A stretch of 42,972 nt of DNA, from positions 1 through 42,972 of the forward strand of contig CAZFCK010000011.1 in assembly GCA_964517355.1 (NCBI GenBank), read 5' to 3'. The DNA is from CAZFCK01 sp964517355. Lineage in GTDB: Bacteria; Desulfobacterota; Desulfovibrionia; Desulfovibrionales; Desulfovibrionaceae. The notes beneath the pieces are model-generated. The model saw only the letters and a program-made list of their open reading frames with translations. It was not told the DNA's origin and did no database searches. A program made the translations under genes and the position numbers. Positions 1 to 8,517 of the stretch are shown here, in pieces (within the stretch, counting starts at the first letter, position 1; each line of letters opens with the position of its first letter).

Positions 1-54
1 TTCCAGGGAAATGCATAAGAGCATCTAGCGCTTTTCAAGCGTGAGATGCTCTTA
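1..54 (+). repeat. Family B repeat, right half
   Basis: This is the right half of the 107-bp family B element, cut by the window start. It keeps the long hairpin with arms AGAGCATCT and AGATGCTCT around an inner CGCTT/AAGCG stem. Full copies lie at 26391-26497, 29542-29648 and 42492-42598. The missing left half is exactly what is present at 42920-42972. Confidence 0.85.
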
Positions 55-106
55 TCAGCGTTTCCTTAAGAATCACCTTCCCATTTCCGGATTTATTGAT
101 AAACAT

Positions 107-148
107 TTTCGGGGGAGAAACTTGTTTCAAAAAGATTCTCCCCCGAAA
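107..148. terminator. Hairpin downstream of the GH8 gene
   Basis: A perfect 13-bp stem, TTTCGGGGGAGAA (107-119) with TTCTCCCCCGAAA (136-148), encloses a 16-base loop. It lies 25 bp past the stop codon of the minus-strand glycoside hydrolase and could end the exopolysaccharide operon. There is no long T run on either strand, so it may instead protect the 3' end of the mRNA. Confidence 0.5.
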
Positions 149-173
149 TTGTTCGCGGAACACGTCTTGATTA

Positions 174-1307
174 TCAGTGGCGCAGGTTTTCCGGGCTCGG
201 CGTATTGCGCTGGATCAGGCCGTTGTCCGCGGCCAGGCCGAACCATGTCCAGTTGAGGTCGTAGTAGCGGTCCGGGTCGGTCAGGAGCGGTAGCAGGGAC
301 TTGCGGGAAAGCTGGTTGCGCAGCAGCGCATCAGCCAGGTGGGGGGCGAAGAGCCTGAAAGCCGGCAGCAGGGCGCCGTAGAAGCTTATGGAAACGACAT
401 CGCTTTGCCGCGTGCCGTCGAGGGCATAGCGGGAATATATGGCGCCGTCGCGGGCCAGGAGTTGCGCCATGGCGGAGGTCCGCGCGGGATCGGCGCAGGC
501 GCGCGGGTTCTTGCGCAGCAGGCAATCCAGAGCCACGCGCCAATAGGTGCGCATGGCGTCGAACGAGAAAACGCTTTCCAGCCCCTCCTTGTTTTGCACG
601 GGGAGTACGCCGCCGGAGGCGTCCACCACCACGAAATTCGCTATGAGCTTGCCTTGGGACAGGGCTATAGTCCGAGCCAGCAGGTCATATCCCGTATCCG
701 TGGCCTGCTGCCAGCCCCCTTTGGGGTCGAGTTCATGGAAATAGGCATAGGCGTAAGGGGCGAAATACGAAGGGTTGTAAATGCGCTCCTCCACGGCCCA
801 GTTGCCCGCGGCAAGGCACCAGCCTTGCGGCAGGTCCAGGCGGCAGTGTTGGCGCAAGGCTGTGATTATCTCTACGGCGCGTTGGAGCAGGGTTTTATCC
901 TGAAAAGCGTGCGCGGCGATGATCAGGGCGAAGGCGATGTCGGTATCCGCGTCCGTGGCGGTATTGGGGTCGTCGATGCGCCCCCCGTCGTGCGGCAGCC
1001 AGCGCCAGGAAAAGAGTCCGTCGGTGCGCAGCAGATGCGCGTCGGTCCAGGCCAGCACCTTGCGGAAGGCTTCCTCGTCGCGCAGCCATGCGGCGCGCAG
1101 CAGGGCATAGGACTGCCCCTCGCTGGTGACTTCGCCTCCGAGTCGAAACCGGTCCCAGACGTAGCCTTCCGGAGAAATAAAGGTCTGTTTGTATTCGCGC
1201 CAGGCTAAACGCAGAAACTCCTCATCCGCGTTGGGGTGGGCGTCGCAGCCGCCAAACAGCGGCAGGCAGGCCAGAAATGCGGCAAGGAGGGCCGACGGTG
1301 CGCGCAT
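174..1307 (-). CDS. GH8 family glycoside hydrolase lipoprotein (BcsZ-like)
   Basis: A 377-residue secreted endo-glycanase of family GH8. The N-terminus is a lipoprotein signal peptide with a lipobox ending in GGC near residue 21, so the enzyme is probably tethered in the periplasm or outer membrane. The motif SEGQSYAL carries the expected general-acid Glu, and NTATDADTDIAFAL matches the second GH8 signature with its catalytic Asp. The length fits BcsZ-type cellulases. Its ATG overlaps the stop of the upstream outer-membrane gene by one base (TGATG), which implies translational coupling. In cellulose and similar systems the GH8 enzyme trims the nascent glucan. Here the polymer may not be plain cellulose, because a UDP-glucose dehydrogenase lies upstream, so the exact substrate is inferred. 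Confidence 0.88.
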   Translation of the reverse strand: MRAPSALLAAFLACLPLFGGCDAHPNADEEFLRLAWREYKQTFISPEGYVWDRFRLGGEVTSEGQSYALLRAAWLRDEEAFRKVLAWTDAHLLRTDGLFSWRWLPHDGGRIDDPNTATDADTDIAFALIIAAHAFQDKTLLQRAVEIITALRQHCRLDLPQGWCLAAGNWAVEERIYNPSYFAPYAYAYFHELDPKGGWQQATDTGYDLLARTIALSQGKLIANFVVVDASGGVLPVQNKEGLESVFSFDAMRTYWRVALDCLLRKNPRACADPARTSAMAQLLARDGAIYSRYALDGTRQSDVVSISFYGALLPAFRLFAPHLADALLRNQLSRKSLLPLLTDPDRYYDLNWTWFGLAADNGLIQRNTPSPENLRH

Positions 1308-2530
1308 CAGAATATGAACCTGATAAAGGCGTTGGCGCGCAACAGCCAGTATTCGTCCGTGTCGGCGTAGCCGAATCCGCCGATGCCGAGACGCATGGAG
1401 TCAGTGGGTTTGAAAGTCAGGCGCAACAGGCCGTGGACACCCGCGGCAGTGCTTCCGTCCTGGGTTTTGTCTTTTGTCCAGAGCAGTTGTGGATTCACTT
1501 CGGCCTCGATGTCCATGTAGTCGAATTCCTGGATGGTATGCAGCATGGTGCCCACGGAGATATGGTGATCCGGGGAGAAGTAGGCGTCTGAATACTTGTC
1601 CATATGCTCCACGTAGGCGTTTGGCCGGATGACGGTCCAATGTTTGTTGCGGCTCCAGAGTACGGGGATCTGGTAATGCGTATAGGCCCATAACCTGGCG
1701 TTGCCGTCCTCGAAATCCTCGGCGCCGAGGTCGGTGCGCCATTTGTGTTCGGGAAAGGTGACCACGTCGGAAAAGACGTGGAGTTTGTTGATGGCCATGT
1801 CGGCGCTCATGCGCGACATGTCGTACACGCGATTGAAGAGCCGGGCGTCGTAGGTGTTGTGCTCTTTCCAGATGCTTTCGCGCTTGCCTTCGATTCCCAG
1901 TTCGGATTCATTGGGAAAGAAGTATTTCGCGCCCAGCGTGCCGCCCAGGAGATACCCCCGTTCCAGGTCTTTGCGCTCCGAGATGAAGAATCCCTTGGAA
2001 TCGTAACGCGGTCCGGGGTGTTCATCCATGTCGAAGTGTTCGTAGAGCGCCGCTCCCCAGATGACGAAATGCGGTGTGACAAAGAAGTCGTTCAGTCCGA
2101 ACTCCACACTGGTGCGTTGGATATTGGATTCGGGGCGCGTACCGTCGCTTTCCTGATGCAGTGCGCCGCTCATGGCCTGGAGCGCCAGTTTCAGGCTTTC
2201 AAACACGGTTACGTGGCTGAAAATGCCGCCGTGGAGCACCGTTACCTTGTTTTTGTCAGTGAAGACATTGCCGTAGAGCCCCGCATCGGGGCGCTGTTTG
2301 TCCAAAAGCTCCTGCTCCGCCTTGCGGACTTCGGCCAGGAATCCGTCGCCATCCATTGCCAAGGCCGCCGCAGCTTCTGTCTCGGTCTGTTCGACCTCCG
2401 AGCCGCCATGAACGGGAGCTTTATCCTGAGCAAGCGTGCAAGGAGTCGGCGGGAGCGTAAGAGCCGTGGCCAGCGCCAAAAGCGCATAGAAGATGGCGGA
2501 TGCGTAAAGGTACGTGCGTGGTTTCCACAT
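1307..2530 (-). CDS. Probable outer-membrane beta-barrel protein of the exopolysaccharide locus
   Basis: About 407 residues. I chose the ATG at 2530, where MWKPRTYLY begins a clear signal peptide (hydrophobic stretch ending near TLA). An upstream in-frame start at 2626 would add 32 residues with no signal character. The rest alternates polar and aromatic residues, contains many Tyr/Trp/Phe positions, and ends in Phe (FIRFIF), as expected of an outer-membrane barrel. A Glu-rich stretch (QTETEAAAALAMDGDGF, near residues 45-61) follows the signal peptide. It is translationally coupled to the GH8 gene and follows the TPR gene, so an export-pore role like AlgE, PgaA or the BcsC barrel is likely. 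I do not recognise a specific family, and the pore role is inference. Confidence 0.65.
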   Translation of the reverse strand: MWKPRTYLYASAIFYALLALATALTLPPTPCTLAQDKAPVHGGSEVEQTETEAAAALAMDGDGFLAEVRKAEQELLDKQRPDAGLYGNVFTDKNKVTVLHGGIFSHVTVFESLKLALQAMSGALHQESDGTRPESNIQRTSVEFGLNDFFVTPHFVIWGAALYEHFDMDEHPGPRYDSKGFFISERKDLERGYLLGGTLGAKYFFPNESELGIEGKRESIWKEHNTYDARLFNRVYDMSRMSADMAINKLHVFSDVVTFPEHKWRTDLGAEDFEDGNARLWAYTHYQIPVLWSRNKHWTVIRPNAYVEHMDKYSDAYFSPDHHISVGTMLHTIQEFDYMDIEAEVNPQLLWTKDKTQDGSTAAGVHGLLRLTFKPTDSMRLGIGGFGYADTDEYWLLRANAFIRFIF

Positions 2531-2838
2531 GGCGGCATTATCCTCACAGGCTGCGAAAAATCCTGTTGGTGGTGTAGGATCAATAACACTGCAAATTCCG
2601 GAAGCTTTTTCAACGCTCATAAGCATGCCAACGATTTGTTACGGAACAAAATTTTATGATAATAATCTCGGCTTTCTGAACAGGACGTATACTGTAATAT
2701 TGCATATTTGTTGAAAAAATAAGAATAAAAATGTCCGTTTTCCGGCGTCCAGGGGCCTCCCCTGATCGTCGTGCTGGCGCGAAAACCCGCGACTTTATTC
2801 TTTTTTTCTTTAAGTCCGAAAGTCGTAATAATAATCCC
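2531..2838. other. Gap between TPR and outer-membrane genes
   Basis: About 308 bp without a convincing gene. Most of it is the family A repeat copy at 2665-2836, which begins almost at the stop codon of the TPR gene. The remainder upstream of 2665 is the 5' region of the outer-membrane gene; GAGGAT about 14 bases before ATG 2530 may be its ribosome binding site. Confidence 0.6.
2665..2836 (+). repeat. Family A dispersed repeat, copy 1
   Basis: About 170 bp shared with copies at 8060-8190, 10018-10195 and (inverted) 29371-29535. The order is a CTCGGCTTTC-like start, an AT-rich stretch with GCATATTTGTTG, the palindrome CCAGGGGCCTCCCCTGG, a GCGCGAAA-loop hairpin, and a T-rich run ending in TTTAAGTCCG. 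The strong stems and T-rich tail resemble a terminator. Confidence 0.8.
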
Positions 2839-5800
2839 TTAATTCCTCACCGTGGAGCTTGGGACGCTCGTTCCAAGGCTTTTAGCCTTGTCGAAGCTTT
2901 CCCTGGCCCGGGAGAAATCGCCTCTCCGCGTAGCCGCGATGCCGCGCCAGAGCCAGAATTTTCCGATATCGCCCCGGCCTTCCTTGATGAGGTCGTCGAA
3001 GATGGTGAAGGCCTGCAGCTGTCTGTCTCTGGCCACGGCCACATACCCCATCCATTCGCGCCCCTCGCGGTGGGCCATGATCTCCGCCTCGTGTTCGCCG
3101 AGCACCTTGTCCGCGGAAGCTGACTTGCCTTGCAGGTGCAAGGCCTGCACAAGGGCGAGTTGAGCCTTCCAGCCTCCGCCGGATGCTATGGCTTTTTCCG
3201 CCCAGGATTCGGCTGGGGCGAAACGCTGCGCCGCAAGATTGGCCAGCGCCAGTTCCAGTTCCAGGCCGGCCGGTCCCCGGCTGGCGACAACCTGATCGTA
3301 AAGGCGCAACGCCTTGTCGTAACGTCCGGCGTTGACCATGAAGCGAGCGATTTCAAGATTCAATAAAGCGTCCTGGTCTCCAGCGGCCAGCACCTGTTCA
3401 TAGGCCTCCAGGGCCAGTTGTTTTCTGCCGGCCTTGTCCGCGGCTCTGGCGATTTTGAGATGCACGCGCGATGTGCGGGCGTTTTGCGCAATGGCCTCAT
3501 AGGCTTGCAAGGCCTTGGCGGGAGCCCCTGCGTCCATGCGCAGGTCGCCCAGGGCCTCGAGGTCGGCAGGGGAGCGCAAAGGATTCGCGGCGTTGGCCTG
3601 CTCGTAAAGCGCCAGGGCCTTGCCGTTCTCGCCCAGCAGCCGGTATTGCCCCCCAAGCCAGACCAGTTCCACAGGGGAAAGGCTGCGTACGGTGCTCAGT
3701 TTTTCCAGGGCCTTTACGGCCAGTTCCGGCTTGCCCGTCTGCATGGCCGCCCGCGCCAGGAGTTCAAGAAGCTGCTGCGAGCGCGATTGCGCGGCGTTGA
3801 GTGCGTGCAGGTATTCCAGGGCGCGTTCAGGTTCTCCGCCGTTCACGTGCGCTCCGGCGAGATCGGTGAGGGCTGCGGCGCGTTGCGCGGCGGAGGGCCC
3901 CATGGCCAGGAACCGCTCATACCATTGCCGGGCGGCCGGCAGCGCCTTTTGCCAGACATAGAGGCGCGCGATGCGCCCCACATGTTCCATGGAGGGATCG
4001 CGTTTTTGGAGCCGCAAGAGCATGGCCAGCGCCTGGCCGTATTTTCCCCGGCTCTCGTACAGTGTGGCCATGGCCGCAAGGGCCTTGACGTTTTCCGGGT
4101 CTTTGTCCAGGAGCGCCAGATAGATTTTTTCTGCTTCGCGTGTGTTGCCGGAGCGTTCAAGAAGCTCGGCCAGCCGTGCCTTGGCCTTGAGATCGCCGGG
4201 ACTCAGCTCGGTCACGCGGCGCATGGCCGCGGCGGCCTTGCCCGGAAGGCGCATGGCGTCGCGGGCGTCGGCCAACATGTTCCAGACGTGCGCGTCATCG
4301 GGTTCGCGCCGCGCAAGTTCTTCCAGAAGGGGCGCGGCCGCGTCCATTTTGCCCGAGAGAAAGGCGGATTCGGCCTGGAGCTTGAGGATTTCAAGGGTAT
4401 CGGGGGGCAAAGGGGAGATGACCCGGTAGGCCGTGTCGTAATCACCTTGGCGCATGAGGAGCCATGCATAGCGGATGCGTGTGTCCGGGGAAGCCTGATC
4501 CGATTCCACGAGTTTCCGATATTCAGCGGCGGCGGCATCCGGAGGAATCGCGGCCGTCTCCGGCTGTTGCCCAGCCTTGTCCAGGGCGTAGGCGAGCTGC
4601 TCCTTGATTTTCGCGTCCTCGGGCCTCTCCTTGGAAAGTTCTTGAAAAAGTGCCGCCGCATCGTCGTACTTTTCCAGTTGCAGAGCGAGTTCGGCGCGGG
4701 GCAAGAGATTTTCGCCGGAAGGCGCCTCGGTGAAAAGTTTATAGGCCTCCTCCAGGCGTTGGACGGAGCGCAGGGCTATGGCCAGGCCCTGCTTGGCCTC
4801 GGTGTTTTCCGGCTCCTTTTGCGTCAGCTCGCGGTAGAGTTGCGCGGCTTCCTGAAAGCGCTCCAATTGGAGGGCCAGTTGGGCGCGCGTGGCCAGATTT
4901 TCAGAGCCGGGAATACGCTTCAAGGTCGCATAAGCCTCTTCCAAGGCGCCAGCCGCGCGTTGGGCTACCGCCAATTGCCGCAGTGTCTCCGTGTCGTTGG
5001 GGCGTAGTTGCTGCAGCTCCGCGTAAAGACGGGCCGCGTCTTCGTATTTATCGAGCTGCAACGCCAACTGGGCGCGTTCGTCCAAGTTGTTTTCGGAAGG
5101 AGCGGCCGAAAACGCGGCATACGCTTCTTCCAGCTGGTTTTGAGCGCGCAAGGCTATGGCGAGCTGGTTTTTGTACGCTTCGCTTTTTGCGGGAGGCGGA
5201 TTGGTCTGCAACAATTCCTTATAGAAGCGCACTGCGTGGTCGAACTTCTGGAGTTGCATCGCCAACTGGGCACGCTCTTCGAGATTCTCCGGCGCGGGCG
5301 TTTCCAACAACAGGGAATAAGCTTCTTGCAACCGGCCGAGTTCACGCAGAGCGATGATCAAGTTTTTCCGATGTTCGGGCAGGAGCGCGCCGATTGCCAT
5401 TAACTGGGCATACATGCGGGCTGCGTCGTCGAACTTCTGGAGCTGCATGGCAAGCTGGGCCTTTTCCGCCAGGTGTTCATCCTCGGGACTCAACCCGAAG
5501 ACGGCGTAGGCCTCGTCCAGTTTGCCCGCCGCGCGCAGGGAAACGGCGAGCTTGTTTTTCACCTCTGCATCGTCGGGAAAATTCGCCGCCAATTGCCGGA
5601 AAAGGGAAGCCGCCTCGTCGAAGCGCTCCATTTCCAGCGCCAACTCGGCCCGCAGGCGCAGATTCTCCGCATTAGGGTGCTTCTGCAACAGGGCGTACGT
5701 TTGCTCCAGCTTTTTCTGGGCGCGCAGAGCAATGGCCAGTTGTTCCCGGCCCCAGGCCGCCAGCTGCGGATCAATCTCCATGCCCAACAGGTTGCTCAGC

Positions 5801-6390
5801 GCTGATTCGGCCTGCGCCCAAGACTCCCGGGCCATGAAAGACGCCGCGAGACCACGAGCGAACGCCGGATTGCCGGGTTCGCGTTTGAGAAGCTCGCGAA
5901 AATCCCGTATGGCTTGCTCGTGCTGGTTTTTTGAGGCCAACAATCCGGCCCTGCGCTCAAGAAGGGGCGTTTCCAGGTCCGCCAGATTCAGGGAAAGCAA
6001 GGCCTGTACGGCTTCCTGCTCGCGCCCCAGATCGAGGAGAACTTTGCCCAGTCCCAGAGCCGCCTCGGCATTGCCGGGTTGCAGGGCAAGGGCCTTGTGA
6101 TAGCTGGAAGCGGCAGCTTCGAGATCGCCCGCCTGTTCGGACAGGGCTCCATAATAGATCAGATAGCCGGGATTGTCCGGAGCGGCGTCAAGCGCCTTTT
6201 GCAGGGTGCTCCTGGCATGGCTGAGTTGGCCTTTTCCGGCGAGCTGTTGGGCCTGGATGTAATAGTCGTGGGTGTCTTTCCAGAAATCTGGTTTGACGTA
6301 ATAGACCGCCCCCAGGGCCACGATCATCCACAGCCCGACGATAAGGGTGATGTACAGCCCTTTTTTGCTTTTAATCGAGCTGGTAGACAT
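2839..6390 (-). CDS. Large TPR scaffold protein for exopolysaccharide secretion
   Basis: 1183 residues. It has a short cytoplasmic start, one transmembrane segment (about residues 11-30, LYITLIVGLWMIVALGAVYY), then tetratricopeptide repeats to the end, so it is a membrane-anchored periplasmic protein. Repeats recur about every 34 residues. A larger unit with phrases such as ERAQLAMQLQKFDDAARMY and LAIALRAQKKLEEAYALF is reiterated at least eight times between residues 190 and 600, a sign of internal duplication. GGAGGAGG precedes the ATG, and the first 20 bp overlap the end of the synthase gene. Long periplasmic TPR proteins (BcsC N-terminus, PgaA N-terminus, AlgK, PelB) connect a synthase to an outer-membrane pore. 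The same role is inferred here, with the barrel encoded as a separate downstream protein. Confidence 0.82.
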   Translation of the reverse strand: MSTSSIKSKKGLYITLIVGLWMIVALGAVYYVKPDFWKDTHDYYIQAQQLAGKGQLSHARSTLQKALDAAPDNPGYLIYYGALSEQAGDLEAAASSYHKALALQPGNAEAALGLGKVLLDLGREQEAVQALLSLNLADLETPLLERRAGLLASKNQHEQAIRDFRELLKREPGNPAFARGLAASFMARESWAQAESALSNLLGMEIDPQLAAWGREQLAIALRAQKKLEQTYALLQKHPNAENLRLRAELALEMERFDEAASLFRQLAANFPDDAEVKNKLAVSLRAAGKLDEAYAVFGLSPEDEHLAEKAQLAMQLQKFDDAARMYAQLMAIGALLPEHRKNLIIALRELGRLQEAYSLLLETPAPENLEERAQLAMQLQKFDHAVRFYKELLQTNPPPAKSEAYKNQLAIALRAQNQLEEAYAAFSAAPSENNLDERAQLALQLDKYEDAARLYAELQQLRPNDTETLRQLAVAQRAAGALEEAYATLKRIPGSENLATRAQLALQLERFQEAAQLYRELTQKEPENTEAKQGLAIALRSVQRLEEAYKLFTEAPSGENLLPRAELALQLEKYDDAAALFQELSKERPEDAKIKEQLAYALDKAGQQPETAAIPPDAAAAEYRKLVESDQASPDTRIRYAWLLMRQGDYDTAYRVISPLPPDTLEILKLQAESAFLSGKMDAAAPLLEELARREPDDAHVWNMLADARDAMRLPGKAAAAMRRVTELSPGDLKAKARLAELLERSGNTREAEKIYLALLDKDPENVKALAAMATLYESRGKYGQALAMLLRLQKRDPSMEHVGRIARLYVWQKALPAARQWYERFLAMGPSAAQRAAALTDLAGAHVNGGEPERALEYLHALNAAQSRSQQLLELLARAAMQTGKPELAVKALEKLSTVRSLSPVELVWLGGQYRLLGENGKALALYEQANAANPLRSPADLEALGDLRMDAGAPAKALQAYEAIAQNARTSRVHLKIARAADKAGRKQLALEAYEQVLAAGDQDALLNLEIARFMVNAGRYDKALRLYDQVVASRGPAGLELELALANLAAQRFAPAESWAEKAIASGGGWKAQLALVQALHLQGKSASADKVLGEHEAEIMAHREGREWMGYVAVARDRQLQAFTIFDDLIKEGRGDIGKFWLWRGIAATRRGDFSRARESFDKAKSLGTSVPSSTVRN

Positions 6391-7957
6391 GGTTCGGATC
6401 CTCCTCCGGCGCGTATTCGCCCGGAGTTATGGCGGACATGACCACCTGCGACATGGACCAGATGGCGATACCCGAGATAAAGATATTCGCGGCAACGATT
6501 CTGGGGTCGCACGTTCCCTCAAGCAAGGCGTAAAATGGCACGACCATATTCAGCAGCAGGATGATCATTTGGGGCAGTACCGCCACAATAGGGGGCATTT
6601 CCCGCAGTTTGTTCAAGCAGACGTTGAGGGCGTTGTTGACGCAATAGCCCGGCTTTTTGCCTTTTGGGTAGCGGAATGCCCGCAAAATGCCGGTAATGTA
6701 GATGGGGAAAAGTCCGGCCAGCATGCGGAACTGTTTGCCGGGCTGCTGCTTGTAGCAGAGATACTGCGTGGCGATGACCATGAAAATGAGGTAAATTGAG
6801 CGGATGGCGAGAAATTGCCATTCCGGTTTTGTCAATATGGAGTTGCCCGTAAGGTAGGTCCAGATCGGGATGAGATAGAAAAAGGGAAAAATAAAAGCCG
6901 AACAAATGTATGACATGGCCACGGTGGAGTAGCCCACGCGCGTGGTGAACTTGAGCCCTTTTTTAAAGAACGGGTTGTCCCAGAGAAAAATGCGCATGGT
7001 GTCCAGAGCCCATTGTCCGCGTTGCTGGTAGATGCCCCAGATGCTCGTGGGGGCGAGGCCTTTGCTCAAGGCATGCGGGAAATAGAAGGATTTCCAGCCC
7101 CTGGCGTGCAGCTCGTAGGACGTGGTGAAGTCCTCGACAATGTTCCATTCCACAAAACCGCCGAGTTCCTCCAGGGCTTTGCGCCGGTAAAGCACGCCTG
7201 TGCCAGCGGAAAAGGCGTTGTCGTTATTGTCCAGGGCCAGTTCGACCACGTCGTAATACACCTGGGACTTGTTATAGAACGGGTCTCCGGACTGAGTGTA
7301 GTATTCCTGCTTGGACTGCACGAACGCCACTTTTTCGAATTCCATGTACCCCACAAGTCGTTTGACGATTTCGGGTTTGGGCACCTGGTCCGCGTCCATG
7401 GTCAGGATCAGGTCTCCGGAAGAGTTTTTGAGCCCGAAATTGAGGTTGCCGCTTTTGGCGTTTTCCTTGGACACGCCGGCGACATCGCGGGAAAGGTAGA
7501 TGATGTCCAGGGATTCCGCCAGTTCCCGGACTTCATCACGGTTGCCGTCGTCCAAAACATAGATTGTGAGCAGGCCTTCGTATTCGATTTTTGTGGCGGC
7601 CTTGAGGGTTTTGCTCACATAGAGCATTGGCTCGGCATATGTGGTCACGAAAACGTCCACACTGTAGCACTTGTGCGCGGGAAGGCCCTCCAGAGGCTTG
7701 AAGCGCAATGTCCAGAGGCCGAGCGTGGCCAGGAAAAACAACGCCAGGCAGCAGATTTCGGCAAGAATGAAAACGCCCCCCGCGAATGGGTGCGCCCTGT
7801 TATAGGTGGCGATGATCCACGCGAGATAGGCCAGGCCGCTCAGCAATGTGAGCACGGAGAACACTTGCGCGGTGAGGCGGCGGGGCCTGTCGTCGCAATA
7901 TCTGAACCGTCTGGATTTGCACTCCAGAGGCGGTAACAATTTGGAGAACAGTTTCAT
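6371..7957 (-). CDS. Membrane-embedded GT2 processive glycosyltransferase (polysaccharide synthase)
   Basis: 528 residues. Two transmembrane helices near 31-85 are followed by a cytoplasmic GT2 domain and about five C-terminal helices. Catalytic motifs are LDDG (135-138), DAD (188-190), VED (274-276, the general-base region) and QRGQW (312-316) in place of the usual Q(Q/R)xRW. It resembles cellulose, alginate (Alg8) and hyaluronan-type synthases, which polymerise a nucleotide sugar while pushing the chain across the inner membrane. There is no C-terminal PilZ domain, so direct cyclic-di-GMP gating as in BcsA is unlikely. GAGGGG precedes the ATG. It is the first gene of the TPR/outer-membrane/GH8 set. 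The sugar is unknown; the nearby UDP-glucose dehydrogenase suggests UDP-glucuronate as a possible donor. Confidence 0.88.
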   Translation of the reverse strand: MKLFSKLLPPLECKSRRFRYCDDRPRRLTAQVFSVLTLLSGLAYLAWIIATYNRAHPFAGGVFILAEICCLALFFLATLGLWTLRFKPLEGLPAHKCYSVDVFVTTYAEPMLYVSKTLKAATKIEYEGLLTIYVLDDGNRDEVRELAESLDIIYLSRDVAGVSKENAKSGNLNFGLKNSSGDLILTMDADQVPKPEIVKRLVGYMEFEKVAFVQSKQEYYTQSGDPFYNKSQVYYDVVELALDNNDNAFSAGTGVLYRRKALEELGGFVEWNIVEDFTTSYELHARGWKSFYFPHALSKGLAPTSIWGIYQQRGQWALDTMRIFLWDNPFFKKGLKFTTRVGYSTVAMSYICSAFIFPFFYLIPIWTYLTGNSILTKPEWQFLAIRSIYLIFMVIATQYLCYKQQPGKQFRMLAGLFPIYITGILRAFRYPKGKKPGYCVNNALNVCLNKLREMPPIVAVLPQMIILLLNMVVPFYALLEGTCDPRIVAANIFISGIAIWSMSQVVMSAITPGEYAPEEDPNHVYQLD

Positions 7958-8059
7958 GACGCCCCTCTTTTGCTGCTGCGGGACCGGCGGCCTGTTTTTC
8001 GGTCCGGGACCGTCAGGAAATGATCCGGTCAGGGATGCGCAGCTATGATGTGTTGTTAC

Positions 8060-8190
8060 GTCGGGTTGCTGCGTAATGCGTGTACTGTGGCATCTCGTAT
8101 TTGTTAAAAAACAAGCATGAAAAAGTCGCTGTTCCAGCGTCCGGAGGCCTCTCCAGGCCGTCGTGCCGGCGCGAAATCCAACGAATTTAT
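8060..8190 (+). repeat. Family A dispersed repeat, copy 2 (divergent)
   Basis: This is a more diverged copy: TCGTATTTGTTAAAAAACAA, then GCGTCCGGAGGCCTCTCCAGG, then CGTCGTGCCGGCGCGAAA and a short ATTTATT tract. The normal T-rich tail is replaced by the end of a family B element, so the two families meet directly here. Confidence 0.65.
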
Positions 8191-8191
8191 T

Positions 8192-8218
8192 CCTTGTTTC
8201 AAGGCGAAAATGCGCTAG
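8192..8218 (-). repeat. Family B end fragment
   Basis: The 27 bases from CCTTGTTTCAAGG to GCGCTAG match the left terminus of family B, including the GCCTTG-AAA-CAAGGC hairpin and the terminal CTAG. The rest of the element is absent. Confidence 0.75.
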
Positions 8219-8517
8219 TAATCCGTAAGTCGTATTGTTAATGAGTGCGGAAAATTATTCATTTTCTTGCACCGAGTTATGAGGAAGGCCACGCCGTTGG
8301 CGGGACCGGCGGCCAATGCCGCGGGAGCGGGTCGTTATATCTTTTCCGCACCCGGTTATACGTCTAGAAAAAATCTAAATTACTTACCCTGTAGCAGCAT
8401 GCAACCGCTGTTTGCAAGGGAAAAATGGGTTTACGCATACATTAATGCGGTAATATCGGTTGTTCAAGACATCTTTCCCGGGGGCGTATCGCTTTTTCCC
8501 GGATTCCAACGCTCTTT

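Larger units (their letters stand above)
7958..8517. other. Gap between synthase and UDP-glucose dehydrogenase
   Basis: 560 bp with no gene I can support. It holds the family A copy at 8060-8190 fused to a family B end at 8192-8218, then about 300 bp (8219-8517) in which I see only small inverted repeats. A promoter for the synthase operon would be expected here, but I found no convincing -35/-10 pair. Confidence 0.5.

Noticed and set aside
339..1208. Long plus-strand open frame opposite the GH8 gene
   Set aside because: It mirrors codon bias of the minus-strand gene, has a Gly/Val/Arg-rich composition and no family motif; the minus strand carries the GH8 signatures.
3418..5007. 529-codon plus-strand frame opposite the TPR gene
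   Set aside because: It is a shadow of a repetitive high-GC gene; its own repeats are reflections of the TPR units.
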